From the NCBI RefSeq assembly GCF_000428845.1, contig NZ_KE386806.1, positions 170,773 through 234,772 of the forward strand: a DNA stretch of 64,000 nucleotides, in the 5' to 3' direction. The position numbers and the translations under genes are program-made. The notes beneath the pieces were generated by a model. The model did not search any database. It was given only the letters and a program-made list of their open reading frames with translations, and was not told the DNA's origin. Of this stretch, positions 15,964 to 24,435 are shown one piece after another (the stretch's first letter is position 1; every line of letters starts with the position of its first letter). The stretch is from Dyadobacter alkalitolerans DSM 23607 (GTDB taxonomy: Bacteria > Bacteroidota > Bacteroidia > Cytophagales > Spirosomataceae).

Positions 15964-16428
15964 ATGAAAAAGCCAATGAAACGTTTTTTACTATTGATCG
16001 CAGGAGTTGTAATGTTAGGGTTTGTGTCGTCTTGCAAAGAGGAAGGTCCTCACAAAGATGACATTGTGAAGTTCTCCGCAGTTATAAATAGTAGTGCTAC
16101 TGTTCCAAAAGCTACTTCCGCTGGACAAGGCACAGGTGTTTTTGAATACAACAAAGCCACTATGGAGTTGAAATACAACATTAATTATCAAAATGTTACA
16201 CCGACTTCTGTAAACATCCACACGGCAAGCCCATCTTGGGAAGCAGGTCCGTTGGTATTCACATTGGCTGATAAGCCAACGGGCAGCCAGGTTCAGGGAA
16301 CACAGAAGCTGAATACTGAGCAACAAACACAATTGATCCTGGGAATGATGTATGTTAACATCCCGACCGCAAACAACATTTACGGTGAGATTCGCGGACA
16401 GATCCTGGCTGATAAAATCGAAGAATAA
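15964..16428 (+). CDS. CHRD domain lipoprotein
   Basis: A 154-residue protein. Seen: a lipoprotein signal ending LGFVSSC with the Cys at residue 24, then a CHRD domain: KFSAVINSSATVPKATSAGQGTGVFEY, KYNINYQNVTPTSVNIHTAS, LNTEQQTQLILGMMYVNIPTANNIYGEIRGQI. CHRD domains are named after chordin and form a beta fold with no known enzymatic activity in bacteria. It is anchored to a membrane, probably facing the periplasm or surface. The ATG at 15976 is a possible alternative start. It ends at a strong terminator. Confidence 0.9.
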   Translation: MKKPMKRFLLLIAGVVMLGFVSSCKEEGPHKDDIVKFSAVINSSATVPKATSAGQGTGVFEYNKATMELKYNINYQNVTPTSVNIHTASPSWEAGPLVFTLADKPTGSQVQGTQKLNTEQQTQLILGMMYVNIPTANNIYGEIRGQILADKIEE

Positions 16429-16454
16429 GGACTTTTAGGAGTTTTTAGCCATAT

Positions 16455-16489
16455 AAAAGGCTTGCAGCGAACACTGCAAGCCTTTTTTT
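16455..16489. terminator. Intrinsic terminator
   Basis: AAAAGGCTTGCAG and CTGCAAGCCTTTTTT form a 12-13 bp stem with a 6-base loop and a long T run on the plus strand. It ends the CHRD gene and may also serve the convergent helicase gene. Confidence 0.88.
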
Positions 16490-16506
16490 GTGATATAAGC
16501 TAAACA

Positions 16507-17742
16507 TTATTTTTTCTTTTTCTTCTTCTTTGCCGTTTCGTACGCTTCAACTTCTTTCATAAGCGATTTCAGATCGTCGGTTGTGTCGGCGGTGAAGTCG
16601 ATGGTTTGTGAATAATCCGTGGCGCTGATGTTGAGGACATCGATGGGTTTGTCGAGGTAGGTTTGAATTTCGTCAAGCATCGGTTTTTCCTCGGGGCTGC
16701 AAAATGACACGGCGCGGCCTTTTTGGGTTCCGCGTCCTGTGCGGCCCACCCGGTGTACATAGTTTTCGGCCTGTTCAGGGAGGTCGTAATTCACTACATA
16801 ATCAACATTGGCGATGTCAATTCCCCTCGCGCTGACGTCAGTGGCGATCAGCACTTTGGTATTGCCTTTCTTGAATTCGTTCAATGCTGTAAGCCGGTCC
16901 GCTTGTTCCTTATCGCCGTGAATGGTTAAGCTGTTGATTTCCATTCTTTCCAGCGCATTGAAAACCCTTTCTGCGCGCACTTTTGTGCGGACAAAAACGA
17001 GGATCTTGCTATCCGGATTTTCTTTTATGACGCGTTCCAGGAAAAATCGCTTGTCATCCATTTCTACAAAAGCAACCGAATGGGTAATGTTCTTAGCAAC
17101 CCTGTCGTTAGGAGAAATCTGGATGCGTATGGCATTTTTTACAAGCGAGTAAGCTAGTTTCTTGATCTTCTCATTGATCGTGGCTGAGAAAAAGAGCGTT
17201 TGCCTGCTCTTGGGAAGAAATTTAATCAGATCCTGAATGTCTTTAATAAAGCCCAGGTCGAGCATGTGATCAGCTTCGTCGAGGATCAGGATTTCGATGC
17301 GGTCGAGCTTAATGTGGCCCTGACTTACCAGATCGAACATTCTCCCCGGTGTGGAAACCAGCACGTCAATGCCTTTTTCCAATTGGGCGATTTGCGGACC
17401 TTGTTCTACGCCGCCAAAAACGCTGAATGCTTTAACCCTCGTATGCTGTGCCAGTTTCGCAAAAACTTCGGTGATCTGGATCGCAAGTTCCCGCGTAGGG
17501 ACCATCACGACACATTTAATCCCTTCAGAGCGGCTGGAAACTTTTTGTTTATGTAATTTATCTATGACCGGAATCGCAAAGGCGGCGGTTTTACCCGTTC
17601 CCGTTTGCGCAATGGCCAATACATCCTCGCCTTTCATGATCGCCGGAATAGCCTTAAACTGAATGTCTGTGGGCTTTTTAAACCCGGCTGTATCGAGGCT
17701 GCGCTTGATTTCGGAGGCAATGTGGTAATCTTCGAATTTCAT
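16507..17742 (-). CDS. DEAD-box ATP-dependent RNA helicase (RhlE-like)
   Basis: A 411-residue helicase. Motifs seen in order: Q motif (FKKPTDIQFKAIP), I AQTGTGKT, Ia PTRELAIQ, Ib TPGRMFD, II DEAD (LILDEADHMLDLGF), III SAT (FFSATINEK), IV LVFVRTK, V ATDVSARGID, VI YVHRVGRTGRG. The C-terminus is short and ends in a run of lysines, which may bind RNA. Such proteins unwind short RNA duplexes in the cytosol for ribosome assembly or mRNA turnover, often under cold stress. The gene stands alone, with cbpA upstream on the same strand 85 bases away. Confidence 0.96.
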   Translation of the reverse strand: MKFEDYHIASEIKRSLDTAGFKKPTDIQFKAIPAIMKGEDVLAIAQTGTGKTAAFAIPVIDKLHKQKVSSRSEGIKCVVMVPTRELAIQITEVFAKLAQHTRVKAFSVFGGVEQGPQIAQLEKGIDVLVSTPGRMFDLVSQGHIKLDRIEILILDEADHMLDLGFIKDIQDLIKFLPKSRQTLFFSATINEKIKKLAYSLVKNAIRIQISPNDRVAKNITHSVAFVEMDDKRFFLERVIKENPDSKILVFVRTKVRAERVFNALERMEINSLTIHGDKEQADRLTALNEFKKGNTKVLIATDVSARGIDIANVDYVVNYDLPEQAENYVHRVGRTGRGTQKGRAVSFCSPEEKPMLDEIQTYLDKPIDVLNISATDYSQTIDFTADTTDDLKSLMKEVEAYETAKKKKKKK

Positions 17743-17757
17743 AAAATATAGATTGGT

Positions 17758-17784
17758 AAGGCGGCTTTTCTGGTTCGCCGCCTT
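17758..17784. terminator. Hairpin between cbpA and the helicase gene
   Basis: AAGGCGGC (17758-17765) and GCCGCCTT (17777-17784) form an 8-bp GC-rich stem. It may end the cbpA transcript on the minus strand, although no strong T run follows. Confidence 0.45.
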
Positions 17785-17827
17785 CTAAAAACTGCCCAAA
17801 GATACGCTGTTATCCAAGACCGCACGA

Positions 17828-18706
17828 TTAATTGTTGAAGGCTTCGGCAATCAGTTCTTTTTGGCGCTCGTTCAGGTTTTCGGGAATTTTTATATCAAAT
17901 GTTACATACAGATCTCCGAAGCTTTCCGCTTTTTTGTAAACAGGAAAACCTTTTCCTTTTAATCTGACAACACTTCCATTCTGCGTTTCGGGCTTAACGG
18001 GAAGCTTAACTTTTCCGCTAAGGGTTTCGATGATCAGTTCACCGCCCAGCAATGCAGTTTTGAGGTCCAGCTCCACTTTCTGATGAATGTCGTCGCCGGT
18101 CCTTCTGAGCTTATCGTCGGCTGCAATGTTGAATGTAATAAAAAGGTCACCGTTCTGGCCGCCGCTGGCGCCCGGTCCGCCGTGGCCTGCGATTTTGATC
18201 GTCTGGCCGTTTTGAATGCCGGCGGGGACGGTAATCCGGATGTTTTTGCCGTTAACCGTGATCGTCTTCTTTTGCGTATGGTATGCTTCCTGTAATGTCA
18301 GGTGCAGCTCGGCCTGGTAATCCTGGCCACGCAATGTGCGCTGCCTGCCGCCTCCAAAGCCGCTTGAAGAACCGAACATGGATTCGAAAAAATCGGAAAA
18401 ATCATTACCGCCTGTCTGCCACTGACCTTGCTGCCGTGACGAATGAGCCCGAGACTGGCGTGCCCTTTCAAACTCGTCACTATGCTGCCAGTCTTTTCCA
18501 TACTGGTCGTATTTTTTGCGTTTCTCAGGATCGCTGAGCACTTCGTTCGCTTCATTAAGCTCCTGGAATTTCTTCTCGGCCTCCTTGTCATTCGGGTTTA
18601 CGTCGGGGTGATATTTCCGGGCCAGTTTCCGGTAAGCGTTCTTTATGTCCTTGTCCTGTGCGTTTTTATCTACGCCAAGGATCTGATAATAATCTACGAA
18701 TGGCAT
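17828..18706 (-). CDS. cbpA: DnaJ-class co-chaperone, CbpA type
   Basis: A 292-residue J protein. Seen: an N-terminal J domain (DYYQILGVDKNAQDKDIKNAYR, HPD motif in KYHPDVNPN near residue 33), a Gly/Phe-rich linker (SDFFESMFGSSSGFGGG), then two C-terminal substrate-binding domains (ITVPAGIQNGQTIKIAGHG; GDLYVTFDIKIPENL). There is no CxxCxGxG zinc finger, so it is the CbpA type rather than DnaJ. It stimulates the DnaK ATPase and presents unfolded clients in the cytosol. No chaperone-modulator gene is adjacent. Confidence 0.94.
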   Translation of the reverse strand: MPFVDYYQILGVDKNAQDKDIKNAYRKLARKYHPDVNPNDKEAEKKFQELNEANEVLSDPEKRKKYDQYGKDWQHSDEFERARQSRAHSSRQQGQWQTGGNDFSDFFESMFGSSSGFGGGRQRTLRGQDYQAELHLTLQEAYHTQKKTITVNGKNIRITVPAGIQNGQTIKIAGHGGPGASGGQNGDLFITFNIAADDKLRRTGDDIHQKVELDLKTALLGGELIIETLSGKVKLPVKPETQNGSVVRLKGKGFPVYKKAESFGDLYVTFDIKIPENLNERQKELIAEAFNN

Positions 18707-18768
18707 AATTAAAAAAGTTTAGATCGATTCAGGTTTGTTATTCATATTAAAAAAAAATTGCGCTCACG

Positions 18769-18990
18769 TCATTTGCGTTCGAGCATTTTCAAATACAGGT
18801 CTTCTACTTTTTTCCTTGCCCACGGCGTTTTCCTTAAAAACTTCAAACTGGATTTAACACTCGGCTCAAACTGAAAGCTATTAATATTAATGTGATAACC
18901 CATTTGTTCCCAGCCGTAATATTCAACCAGTTCGTTCAAAATTGCCTCCAGGGTCTTTCCGTGAAGCGGGTTATTAGGTTGTATTTCCAT
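18769..18990 (-). CDS. VF530 family small DNA-binding protein
   Basis: A 73-residue protein. Seen: NPLHGKTLEAILNELVEYYGWEQMGYHININSF and the C-terminal PSVKSSLKFLRKTPWARKKVEDLYL, which match the VF530/DUF2132 family throughout and at the usual length. Family members are small basic cytosolic proteins reported to bind DNA, with no known biological role. It precedes cbpA on the same strand with a 62-base gap and may share its transcript. Confidence 0.9.
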   Translation of the reverse strand: MEIQPNNPLHGKTLEAILNELVEYYGWEQMGYHININSFQFEPSVKSSLKFLRKTPWARKKVEDLYLKMLERK

Positions 18991-19106
18991 GTTTTGTAAT
19001 AGAATGTTGCCTTCGTTTTAAAGTAGATTTATCCAATTAAATAATTATTATGCTTAACGATTAGTTCAAAGCTGAATCGCGATAATTTCAAACAAAAATC
19101 CTGCTT

Positions 19107-20087
19107 ATGGATCAGATAAAATGGGGCATTATCGGGTGTGGTAATGTTACCGAAGTCAAAAGCGGCCCGGCTTTTAACAAAGTTGCCAATTCCAGCCTTG
19201 TCGCTGTTATGCGGCGCGATGCTGAAAAAGCAGCCGACTATGCGTCCCGACACAATGTTCCTAAATGGTATGCAGATGCCGACGAGCTCATTAACGACCC
19301 GGAAATCAACGCGATATACATTGCTACACCTCCGGACGCGCACGAAGAATTGGCGATTAAGGCCATGAAGGTAGGCAAGCCTGTCTACATTGAAAAGCCG
19401 ATGGCGTTAAATGGCGCTGAATGCGACCGGATTAACGCATTCAGTAAAGAAAGCGGCGTGCCTGTTTTTGTGGCATTTTACCGGCGTTCGCTTGACTATT
19501 TTTTAAAGGTTAATGAATTGATTGACAGCAAGATAATAGGTGATGTAAGATTTGTTAGCATTTGCCTGCAATGGCAACCTTATGAGGAAGAAGTAGGTGC
19601 CAACCGGAAACCGCGCTGGCGTGTGGACCCGAAAATATCGGGTGGCGGGCATTTTCATGATCTTGCCTCGCACCAGTTTGATTTCCTGGAATTTGTATTT
19701 GGACCGGTTAAGTATGCTTCCGGGATCGCGCGTAACCAGGCGGGTTTATATGAAGCGGATGACATCGTCGTCGCCAATTATGAGTTTGAATCCGGTGTGC
19801 TGGGCCATGGAAGCTGGTGCTATACCATCAATAAGGAACAGCGCGAGGATCAGGCACAAATCGTTGGTGCCGCAGGCAGGATCACCTTTTCGTTTTTTGA
19901 AAAATTTGACATTATAGTCGAAACAGAATCCGGAACGGAGGTCATAAACATTCCGTATCCGCAGCACGTTCAACAGCCTTTAATTGATTCGATTGTGAAA
20001 ACCCTACGCGGCGAAGGGACTTGCCCCAGCACAGGCGAAACGGGAGCAAGGGCGAACCATATCATGGATTGGATTACGAAAAAGTAA
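19107..20087 (+). CDS. Gfo/Idh/MocA family oxidoreductase
   Basis: A 326-residue protein. Seen: N-terminal Rossmann motif GIIGCGNVTE (residues 7-16), the EKP motif in VYIEKPMALN near residue 92, and the substrate-side GGGHFHDLASHQFDFLEFVFG stretch with the catalytic His near 188. These proteins are NAD(P)-dependent dehydrogenases acting on sugars, inositols or related polyols in the cytosol. The gene stands alone and is not linked to the wbpB homologue of the same superfamily at 35362. The substrate cannot be inferred. Confidence 0.94.
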   Translation: MDQIKWGIIGCGNVTEVKSGPAFNKVANSSLVAVMRRDAEKAADYASRHNVPKWYADADELINDPEINAIYIATPPDAHEELAIKAMKVGKPVYIEKPMALNGAECDRINAFSKESGVPVFVAFYRRSLDYFLKVNELIDSKIIGDVRFVSICLQWQPYEEEVGANRKPRWRVDPKISGGGHFHDLASHQFDFLEFVFGPVKYASGIARNQAGLYEADDIVVANYEFESGVLGHGSWCYTINKEQREDQAQIVGAAGRITFSFFEKFDIIVETESGTEVINIPYPQHVQQPLIDSIVKTLRGEGTCPSTGETGARANHIMDWITKK

Positions 20088-20141
20088 TTTTTTTATAGTT
20101 TTACAGTTATTCAATCATCATAACCTCAAAATTAAATAGTC

Positions 20142-20255
20142 ATGGCAAAGGGTAAAAATCTCGACAAGGGAAGCACGAAAAAAGAGCCTGAGAAGAACCT
20201 GAAAGAAAAACGCGCAGAGAAAAAAGCAAAAAAAGACGGCAAAAAAGACTACTAA
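20142..20255 (+). CDS. Lysine-rich 37-residue small protein
   Basis: A short frame (MAKGKNLDKGSTKKEPEKNL, then a tail rich in K, E and D ending KKDY). About 40 percent of residues are lysine and there is no hydrophobic core, so it should be disordered and probably binds nucleic acid or is a ribosome-associated factor (inference). I do not recognise a named family. Support for it being real: a clean ATG, an AT-rich upstream leader after the oxidoreductase stop at 20087, and two strong hairpins right after the stop codon. Confidence 0.6.
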   Translation: MAKGKNLDKGSTKKEPEKNLKEKRAEKKAKKDGKKDY

Positions 20256-20261
20256 AAAACC

Positions 20262-20339
20262 GCTTAGCGACAATGTCGCACTAAGCAAAGCCAATGCCAA
20301 TGTCAGACTGAGCAGAGCCGAAGTCCGCTCAGTCTGACA
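20262..20339. repeat. Two adjacent hairpins with a related repeated sequence
   Basis: Hairpin 1 (20262-20286) pairs GCTTAGCGAC with GTCG-CA-CTAAGC. Hairpin 2 pairs TGTCAGACTGAGC (20301-20313) with GCTCAGTCTGACA (20327-20339), a perfect 13-bp stem. The segments TGTCGCACTAAGCAAAGCC (20274-20292) and TGTCAGACTGAGCAGAGCC (20301-20319) are diverged direct repeats. They lie between the small Lys-rich gene and a convergent gene, and probably act as terminators although T runs are lacking. Confidence 0.65.
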
Positions 20340-20341
20340 TA

Positions 20342-20644
20342 TCAGTAAACTTCCCGGTTCGTCTTGTATTTGGCGAGCCTTTTCTTGGACCGGACGATTT
20401 TTGAATGGATCTTATTTTTCTCATCCGGCGTCACAATGTCATCAGCCTGAGCTTTTTCTATCGTTGCCAGGATTACGTCCTGTTCGCGCTGTAATTTGGA
20501 ATATTCAAGCTCGGTTAATTTCTTATTTTTATAGGCTGCCTTAATTTCCGAATCGAGTTTTTTCAGTTCGGCTTTGAAATTCTGGGCTTGGGTCTGGTGC
20601 ATGCCGACGAAAAAAGCGAAGATTGCTATTGCGAAAAACCTCAT
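20342..20644 (-). CDS. Small secreted helical protein, unknown function
   Basis: A 100-residue protein with a signal peptide (MRFFAIAIFAFFVGMHQTQA, cleavage before QNF). The mature part is highly charged and helical (ELKKLDSEIKAAYKNKKLTELEYSKLQREQDVILATIEKAQADD), consistent with a short coiled coil in the periplasm. There are no cysteines or known motifs. I do not recognise the family. Its stop codon lies three bases from hairpin 2, and it has no same-strand partner. Confidence 0.75.
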   Translation of the reverse strand: MRFFAIAIFAFFVGMHQTQAQNFKAELKKLDSEIKAAYKNKKLTELEYSKLQREQDVILATIEKAQADDIVTPDEKNKIHSKIVRSKKRLAKYKTNREVY

Positions 20645-20760
20645 GATTAGTGGTCGTTAGTAGGAATGTTGCGTTTAATAAACATTGTGAATATAAGGGG
20701 TAGGGGTTTTAATTTAAAAACTGAAATGTGTGAATGGCGTCGTTTTGAGCAAGTTTCAGG

Positions 20761-20791
20761 TTGGGTAACTGTGGATCCGAAGCCAATTTTG
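20761..20791 (+). promoter_or_regulatory. Likely promoter of the Ada-like gene
   Basis: TTG at 20761-20763 and CAATTTTG at 20784-20791 have a 20-base spacer, one mismatch from the TTG-N20-TAnnTTTG consensus. The ATG follows 20 bases later at 20812. Confidence 0.5.
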
Positions 20792-20811
20792 TATAACAAA
20801 TTATCAATCCC

Positions 20812-21651
20812 ATGAACCAGGAAACTTATAATTACGACAAAATTGCCAAAGCCATCGAGTTCATCGTTGCTAACGCAAAAGAGCAGCCCTCATTATTCGA
20901 AGTGGCTGAGGAAGTGAGCATTAGTCAATTCCATTTTCAGCGTGTTTTCACAGAATGGGCCGGTGTGAGCCCCAAGAAATTCCTTCAATTCATCACTGCA
21001 TCATATCTTAAAGAAAAGATCCGGGAAACATCCAACCTCGTTGAGCTCGCGGAACAAGCCGGTCTTTCCAGCCAGAGCCGGGTTTACGACCATTTCATCA
21101 GCATTGAAGCGGTGACTCCACAGGAATTCAAAACTTCGGGCAAGGGGCTGGCCATTCGTTACGGCATTCATCCTACACCGTTTGGAGATTGTTTTATCGC
21201 AGTAACGGACCGTGGAATCTGCGCGATGGCGTTCATAGATGAAGCAAGCCGCGAAGCGGAACTGATCGCATTGGCCAAAAAATGGTACTATGCCAACATT
21301 CAACACGACCAGGAGTCCACAAAAAGCTTTATCGACCGCATCTTTCAACCGGCAACAGGGTCGCTGGAAAAGCTGCCCGTGCTGATTCAGGGAACCAACT
21401 TTCAACTTAAAGTCTGGGAAGCTTTGTTGAGCATTCCCAAAGGCGCGGTGACCACTTACCAGCAAATCGCTCAAAGCATAGGCCATCCGGCAGCCGTACG
21501 GGCCGTAGGAAGCGCAGTTGGCGACAACCCGATCGCTTACCTGATTCCCTGCCATCGTGTTATCCGCAAGGAAGGAATGCTGGGAGAATATCGTTGGGGC
21601 AGCCTGCGCAAGAAGGCGCTGATCGGGTGGGAGGCAGCGCGCTCTGCATAA
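20812..21651 (+). CDS. AraC-type HTH fused to O6-methylguanine-DNA methyltransferase (Ada-like)
   Basis: A 279-residue fusion. Residues ~1-105 are an AraC HTH domain (SLFEVAEEVSISQFHFQRVFTEWAGVSPKKFLQF...SRVYDHFISIEAVTPQEFK). Residues ~115-279 are the alkyltransferase: FQLKVWEALLSIPKGAVTTYQQIAQSIG, the HTH helix AVRAVGSAVGDNP, and the active-site PCHRVI with the acceptor Cys near residue 244. The N-terminal Ada domain with its phosphotriester-repair zinc Cys is absent. The protein removes methyl groups from O6-methylguanine irreversibly; whether it still acts as an alkylation sensor without the first domain is unclear. Confidence 0.94.
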   Translation: MNQETYNYDKIAKAIEFIVANAKEQPSLFEVAEEVSISQFHFQRVFTEWAGVSPKKFLQFITASYLKEKIRETSNLVELAEQAGLSSQSRVYDHFISIEAVTPQEFKTSGKGLAIRYGIHPTPFGDCFIAVTDRGICAMAFIDEASREAELIALAKKWYYANIQHDQESTKSFIDRIFQPATGSLEKLPVLIQGTNFQLKVWEALLSIPKGAVTTYQQIAQSIGHPAAVRAVGSAVGDNPIAYLIPCHRVIRKEGMLGEYRWGSLRKKALIGWEAARSA

Positions 21652-21865
21652 CGGACCATCGTTGACGCCAAATTTCCCAGGAAAATGGCCTGCTGAGGAA
21701 TAATTTGCACAACAATTATTGTAAGCCGAATAGCATAATTGTGATTTGCCAATGTTGTAAGGCATTGTCTGCTAAGCATTCACGCTTATTCGCAATGAGA
21801 TTTTTCTGATATGGACTGATATTCGTAATGTCCTTCGCATTAACAATCAGTAATCTATATCAGTT

Positions 21866-22471
21866 ATGAAAAAGCAATTATTTCGTTCGTTGGCTGTGGC
21901 GGCATTTTTCCTGACCATCAGCTCTGTGAGTTATGCTCAATTTTCACTTGGACTGCAAGGCGGACTTGCCAAATCCAATGTGGAAGACTCTAAAACCGTT
22001 GCCGGTGGTGGGGTGAACCTGCGGGTTTTTACATCGCCTAACTTTGCGTTTGGTGTTGCAGGTAAAATTTACGCAGATGGAAGCGATTATACGGTGGCAG
22101 GGCAAACGCTCAGCTCAACGGGCCGGTTGATGCCCGTGACCGGAACGATTGACTACTTTTTTACAGAAGGCGTGATTAGGCCATATGTTGGCGGTGATGC
22201 CGGTATTTACTTCTCAAAATACGATGCTAAGTTCAACGGAAATACAATCGTTGAATCCTCAAAACACAGCAACTTCGGTGCGGCGCCGCGTGCAGGTTTG
22301 ATTTTTGCTTTCGGCAACGTCGGTATTCAGGTTGAAGGAATTTACCATTTCGTTTTTGGTAATAAAAACCACGGATCAACAACGGGATCAGCCAATAACA
22401 TTGATTTCGAGTCGACTACAAATTTCGGTGGGGTTAATGTGGGTGTGATCTTCGGATTGGGCGGACAGTAA
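21866..22471 (+). CDS. Outer-membrane beta-barrel (porin-family-like) protein
   Basis: A 201-residue protein with a signal peptide (MKKQLFRSLAVAAFFLTISSVSYA). The mature part alternates polar and aromatic residues in strands (QFSLGLQGGLAKSNVED, RPYVGGDAGIYFSKYDAKF, GAAPRAGLIFAFGNVGIQVEGIYHFVFG, GGVNVGVIFGLGGQ), which is typical of eight-stranded OmpA/OmpX-like barrels in Bacteroidota. It lacks a peptidoglycan-binding domain. No specific cargo is known for this type. It ends at a strong terminator. Confidence 0.9.
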   Translation: MKKQLFRSLAVAAFFLTISSVSYAQFSLGLQGGLAKSNVEDSKTVAGGGVNLRVFTSPNFAFGVAGKIYADGSDYTVAGQTLSSTGRLMPVTGTIDYFFTEGVIRPYVGGDAGIYFSKYDAKFNGNTIVESSKHSNFGAAPRAGLIFAFGNVGIQVEGIYHFVFGNKNHGSTTGSANNIDFESTTNFGGVNVGVIFGLGGQ

Positions 22472-22496
22472 ATTCCTAATCAATCGAATAAGTTGC

Positions 22497-22524
22497 AAAA
22501 CGCGCTCATTGAGCGCGTTTTTTT
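22497..22524 (+). terminator. Intrinsic terminator
   Basis: AAAACGCGCTC and GAGCGCGTTTTTTT form a compact stem with a two-base loop and a long T run. It ends the outer-membrane protein gene. Confidence 0.88.
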
Positions 22525-22559
22525 GTTACTGATTAATTCTGCGGCTAACTTGCCGATCT

Positions 22560-23450
22560 ATGCTAGTCTCGTCGTCACCGATCATCACGCAATTTTTCAG
22601 CGAACAAGTCTGTAAATGGCTGAGTGAAATCCATTTGCCGTATGAGATAAGACTGGAAACTGCATTTACGACCCATATTGAGATCAGGAATGACAACGGG
22701 CGGTGGCTAAACCTTGTGCTGGTTAATCTCCAAGATTGGCAAAAAAGTGGCTCGCCCGACAACTGGCAGCTTGAATTTAGTGAGTTGATAAATAGGCGGA
22801 AAAATGGTGAAAAGCGAGTTCTGATCTGGGAGGATTACTGGCTTACAAAGCCGCAAGTCATAAAATCGCGGTTAAGCGCAATGTTGGGAATTTCTCAGAA
22901 AATTGCCGCCAGGCTCACGCAGGTCCGAAGGATTGACCAGGAAACGGCTTCTCAATTTTTAGAAAAAAATCACTTGAATGCTTCGGTTAGCTCTAAGACC
23001 AGATTTGGCTTATTCCTGCCCAAACGTTATTTCCGCGTTTTAAAAAGCGATTTTGAATGTGGTCGAGAATCAGAGGAACTGCTTGTAGCAGTTGCAACAT
23101 TCAGTGCGCCGCGTGTATTTGCCAGAGAAGATGGTCCGTTCAGGTCTTTTGAGCTGTTACGATTCGCAAGCTTACTGGGGACAAATGTTTCGGGTGGATT
23201 GGACAAGCTGCTTACGGCTTTTGTCAGGGAGAAAAATCCGGATGATATCATGACCTACGCGGATCGGGAATGGTCCGAGGGAGCTGGTTATGAGAAGCTT
23301 GGCTTTGAACGAATTTCTGAAACGCAGCCAATGCAGTTTTATTTATTTCCCGAGGATATGACGAGGACTACAAGGTCAAGTCTGGGCGCCATTGCGATCT
23401 ATAATGCTGGCAGCATTAAGTTTGTTAAGACTTATAAATTGCCCGAATAA
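22560..23450 (+). CDS. Uncharacterised protein with an acetyltransferase-like C-terminal half, coupled to miaA
   Basis: A 296-residue protein I cannot assign to a named family. The first ~130 residues are mixed and include NRRKNGEKRVLIWEDYWLTKPQVIKSRLSAMLG. The second half reads QFLEKNHLNASVSSKTRFGLF, LLVAVATFSAPR, SFELLRFASLLGTNVSGGLDKLLTAFVREKNPDDIMTYADREWSEGAGYEKLGFERI. That pattern resembles a GNAT-like domain seen in phage and mobile-endonuclease-associated proteins (from memory, untested). The stop codon is directly followed by the miaA ATG, so the two genes are probably translationally coupled. A link to tRNA or DNA metabolism is possible but not shown. Confidence 0.8.
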   Translation: MLVSSSPIITQFFSEQVCKWLSEIHLPYEIRLETAFTTHIEIRNDNGRWLNLVLVNLQDWQKSGSPDNWQLEFSELINRRKNGEKRVLIWEDYWLTKPQVIKSRLSAMLGISQKIAARLTQVRRIDQETASQFLEKNHLNASVSSKTRFGLFLPKRYFRVLKSDFECGRESEELLVAVATFSAPRVFAREDGPFRSFELLRFASLLGTNVSGGLDKLLTAFVREKNPDDIMTYADREWSEGAGYEKLGFERISETQPMQFYLFPEDMTRTTRSSLGAIAIYNAGSIKFVKTYKLPE

Positions 23451-24404
23451 ATGTCTGAAAACCAAACCGCTGTTCCGCTGCTCGTAATATTGGGGCCAAC
23501 TGCTTCCGGCAAAACACATTTGTCCGTGAAAGTGGCTGCTATGTTGGGTGGTGAAGTGATTAGTGCGGATTCGAGGCAGGTCTACCGGGATATGGACATT
23601 GGCACCGGTAAGGATCTTGCCGAATATCAGCTGAATGGCGAAGAAATCCCATATCATCTGATCGACATTATGGATGCTGGCGAGCAGTATAATGTCAATG
23701 CGTTTCAAAAGGATTTTGCAAAGGCATATGAAACGGTCCTTTCCAACGGCCATGTGCCGATTCTGTGCGGCGGAACGGGTTTTTACATACTGTCGTTGCT
23801 CAAGGGTCATGCATATGCTTCCATTCCGGTGAATGAGGCACTCCGGACAGAGTTGGAAGCATTGCCAAAAGAACTGCTACTAGCGCGATTTGAGCATTAT
23901 CAAACTGCATATCAGCAACTTGCTGACACTTCGACCAGAAAGCGATTGATCCGGGCGATTGAAATATCTGAGTTTCTGACAGTTCATCCTGAGGCAGAAT
24001 CATTTACGGAAAAACAGGCCTATGATTACATTGTTTTTGGGTTGAATCCTGCGGTGGAAGTCCGGCGCGAGCGAATCTCCAAGCGGTTAAGGACAAGGCT
24101 GGAAAGTGGCTTGGTTGAGGAGGTTAAGGCATTGCTGGAAAGTGGGCTTACGCCCGAGCAGCTGATCTATTATGGATTGGAATACAAATGGATCACATTA
24201 TATCTGACCGGTGAGCTGCAATACGAAGAAATGGTGGTGCGGCTGGAAACGGAAATTCACCGGTTCGCAAAGCGGCAGATGACTTTTTTCAGGAAGATGG
24301 AAAAGGATGGAATTGAAATTTACTGGCTTGATAATGAATGCAATGCTGATGAACAGGCGCAAATGATTTTCCGGCAATATCAGCAATATTCAGCAAACAG
24401 ATAA
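23451..24404 (+). CDS. miaA: tRNA dimethylallyltransferase
   Basis: A 317-residue protein. Seen: P-loop GPTASGKT (15-22), SADSRQVYRDMDIGTGK (the DSRQ catalytic region, 39-55), GGTGFYI near 107-113, and the tRNA-contact helix RKRLIRAIEI. MiaA transfers a dimethylallyl group from DMAPP to N6 of A37 in tRNAs reading U-starting codons, which improves decoding. Length and motif order are normal. It starts immediately after the stop of the uncharacterised gene upstream, and a small membrane protein gene follows 31 bases later. Confidence 0.96.
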   Translation: MSENQTAVPLLVILGPTASGKTHLSVKVAAMLGGEVISADSRQVYRDMDIGTGKDLAEYQLNGEEIPYHLIDIMDAGEQYNVNAFQKDFAKAYETVLSNGHVPILCGGTGFYILSLLKGHAYASIPVNEALRTELEALPKELLLARFEHYQTAYQQLADTSTRKRLIRAIEISEFLTVHPEAESFTEKQAYDYIVFGLNPAVEVRRERISKRLRTRLESGLVEEVKALLESGLTPEQLIYYGLEYKWITLYLTGELQYEEMVVRLETEIHRFAKRQMTFFRKMEKDGIEIYWLDNECNADEQAQMIFRQYQQYSANR

Positions 24405-24435
24405 GAGTAGTTTACCCTAAAAGACGTCATATAAA

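Noticed and set aside
22560..23450. Assigning the gene before miaA as a homing endonuclease
   Set aside because: No HNH, GIY-YIG or LAGLIDADG motif is present; only the C-terminal GNAT-like pattern is shared, so the name would overreach.
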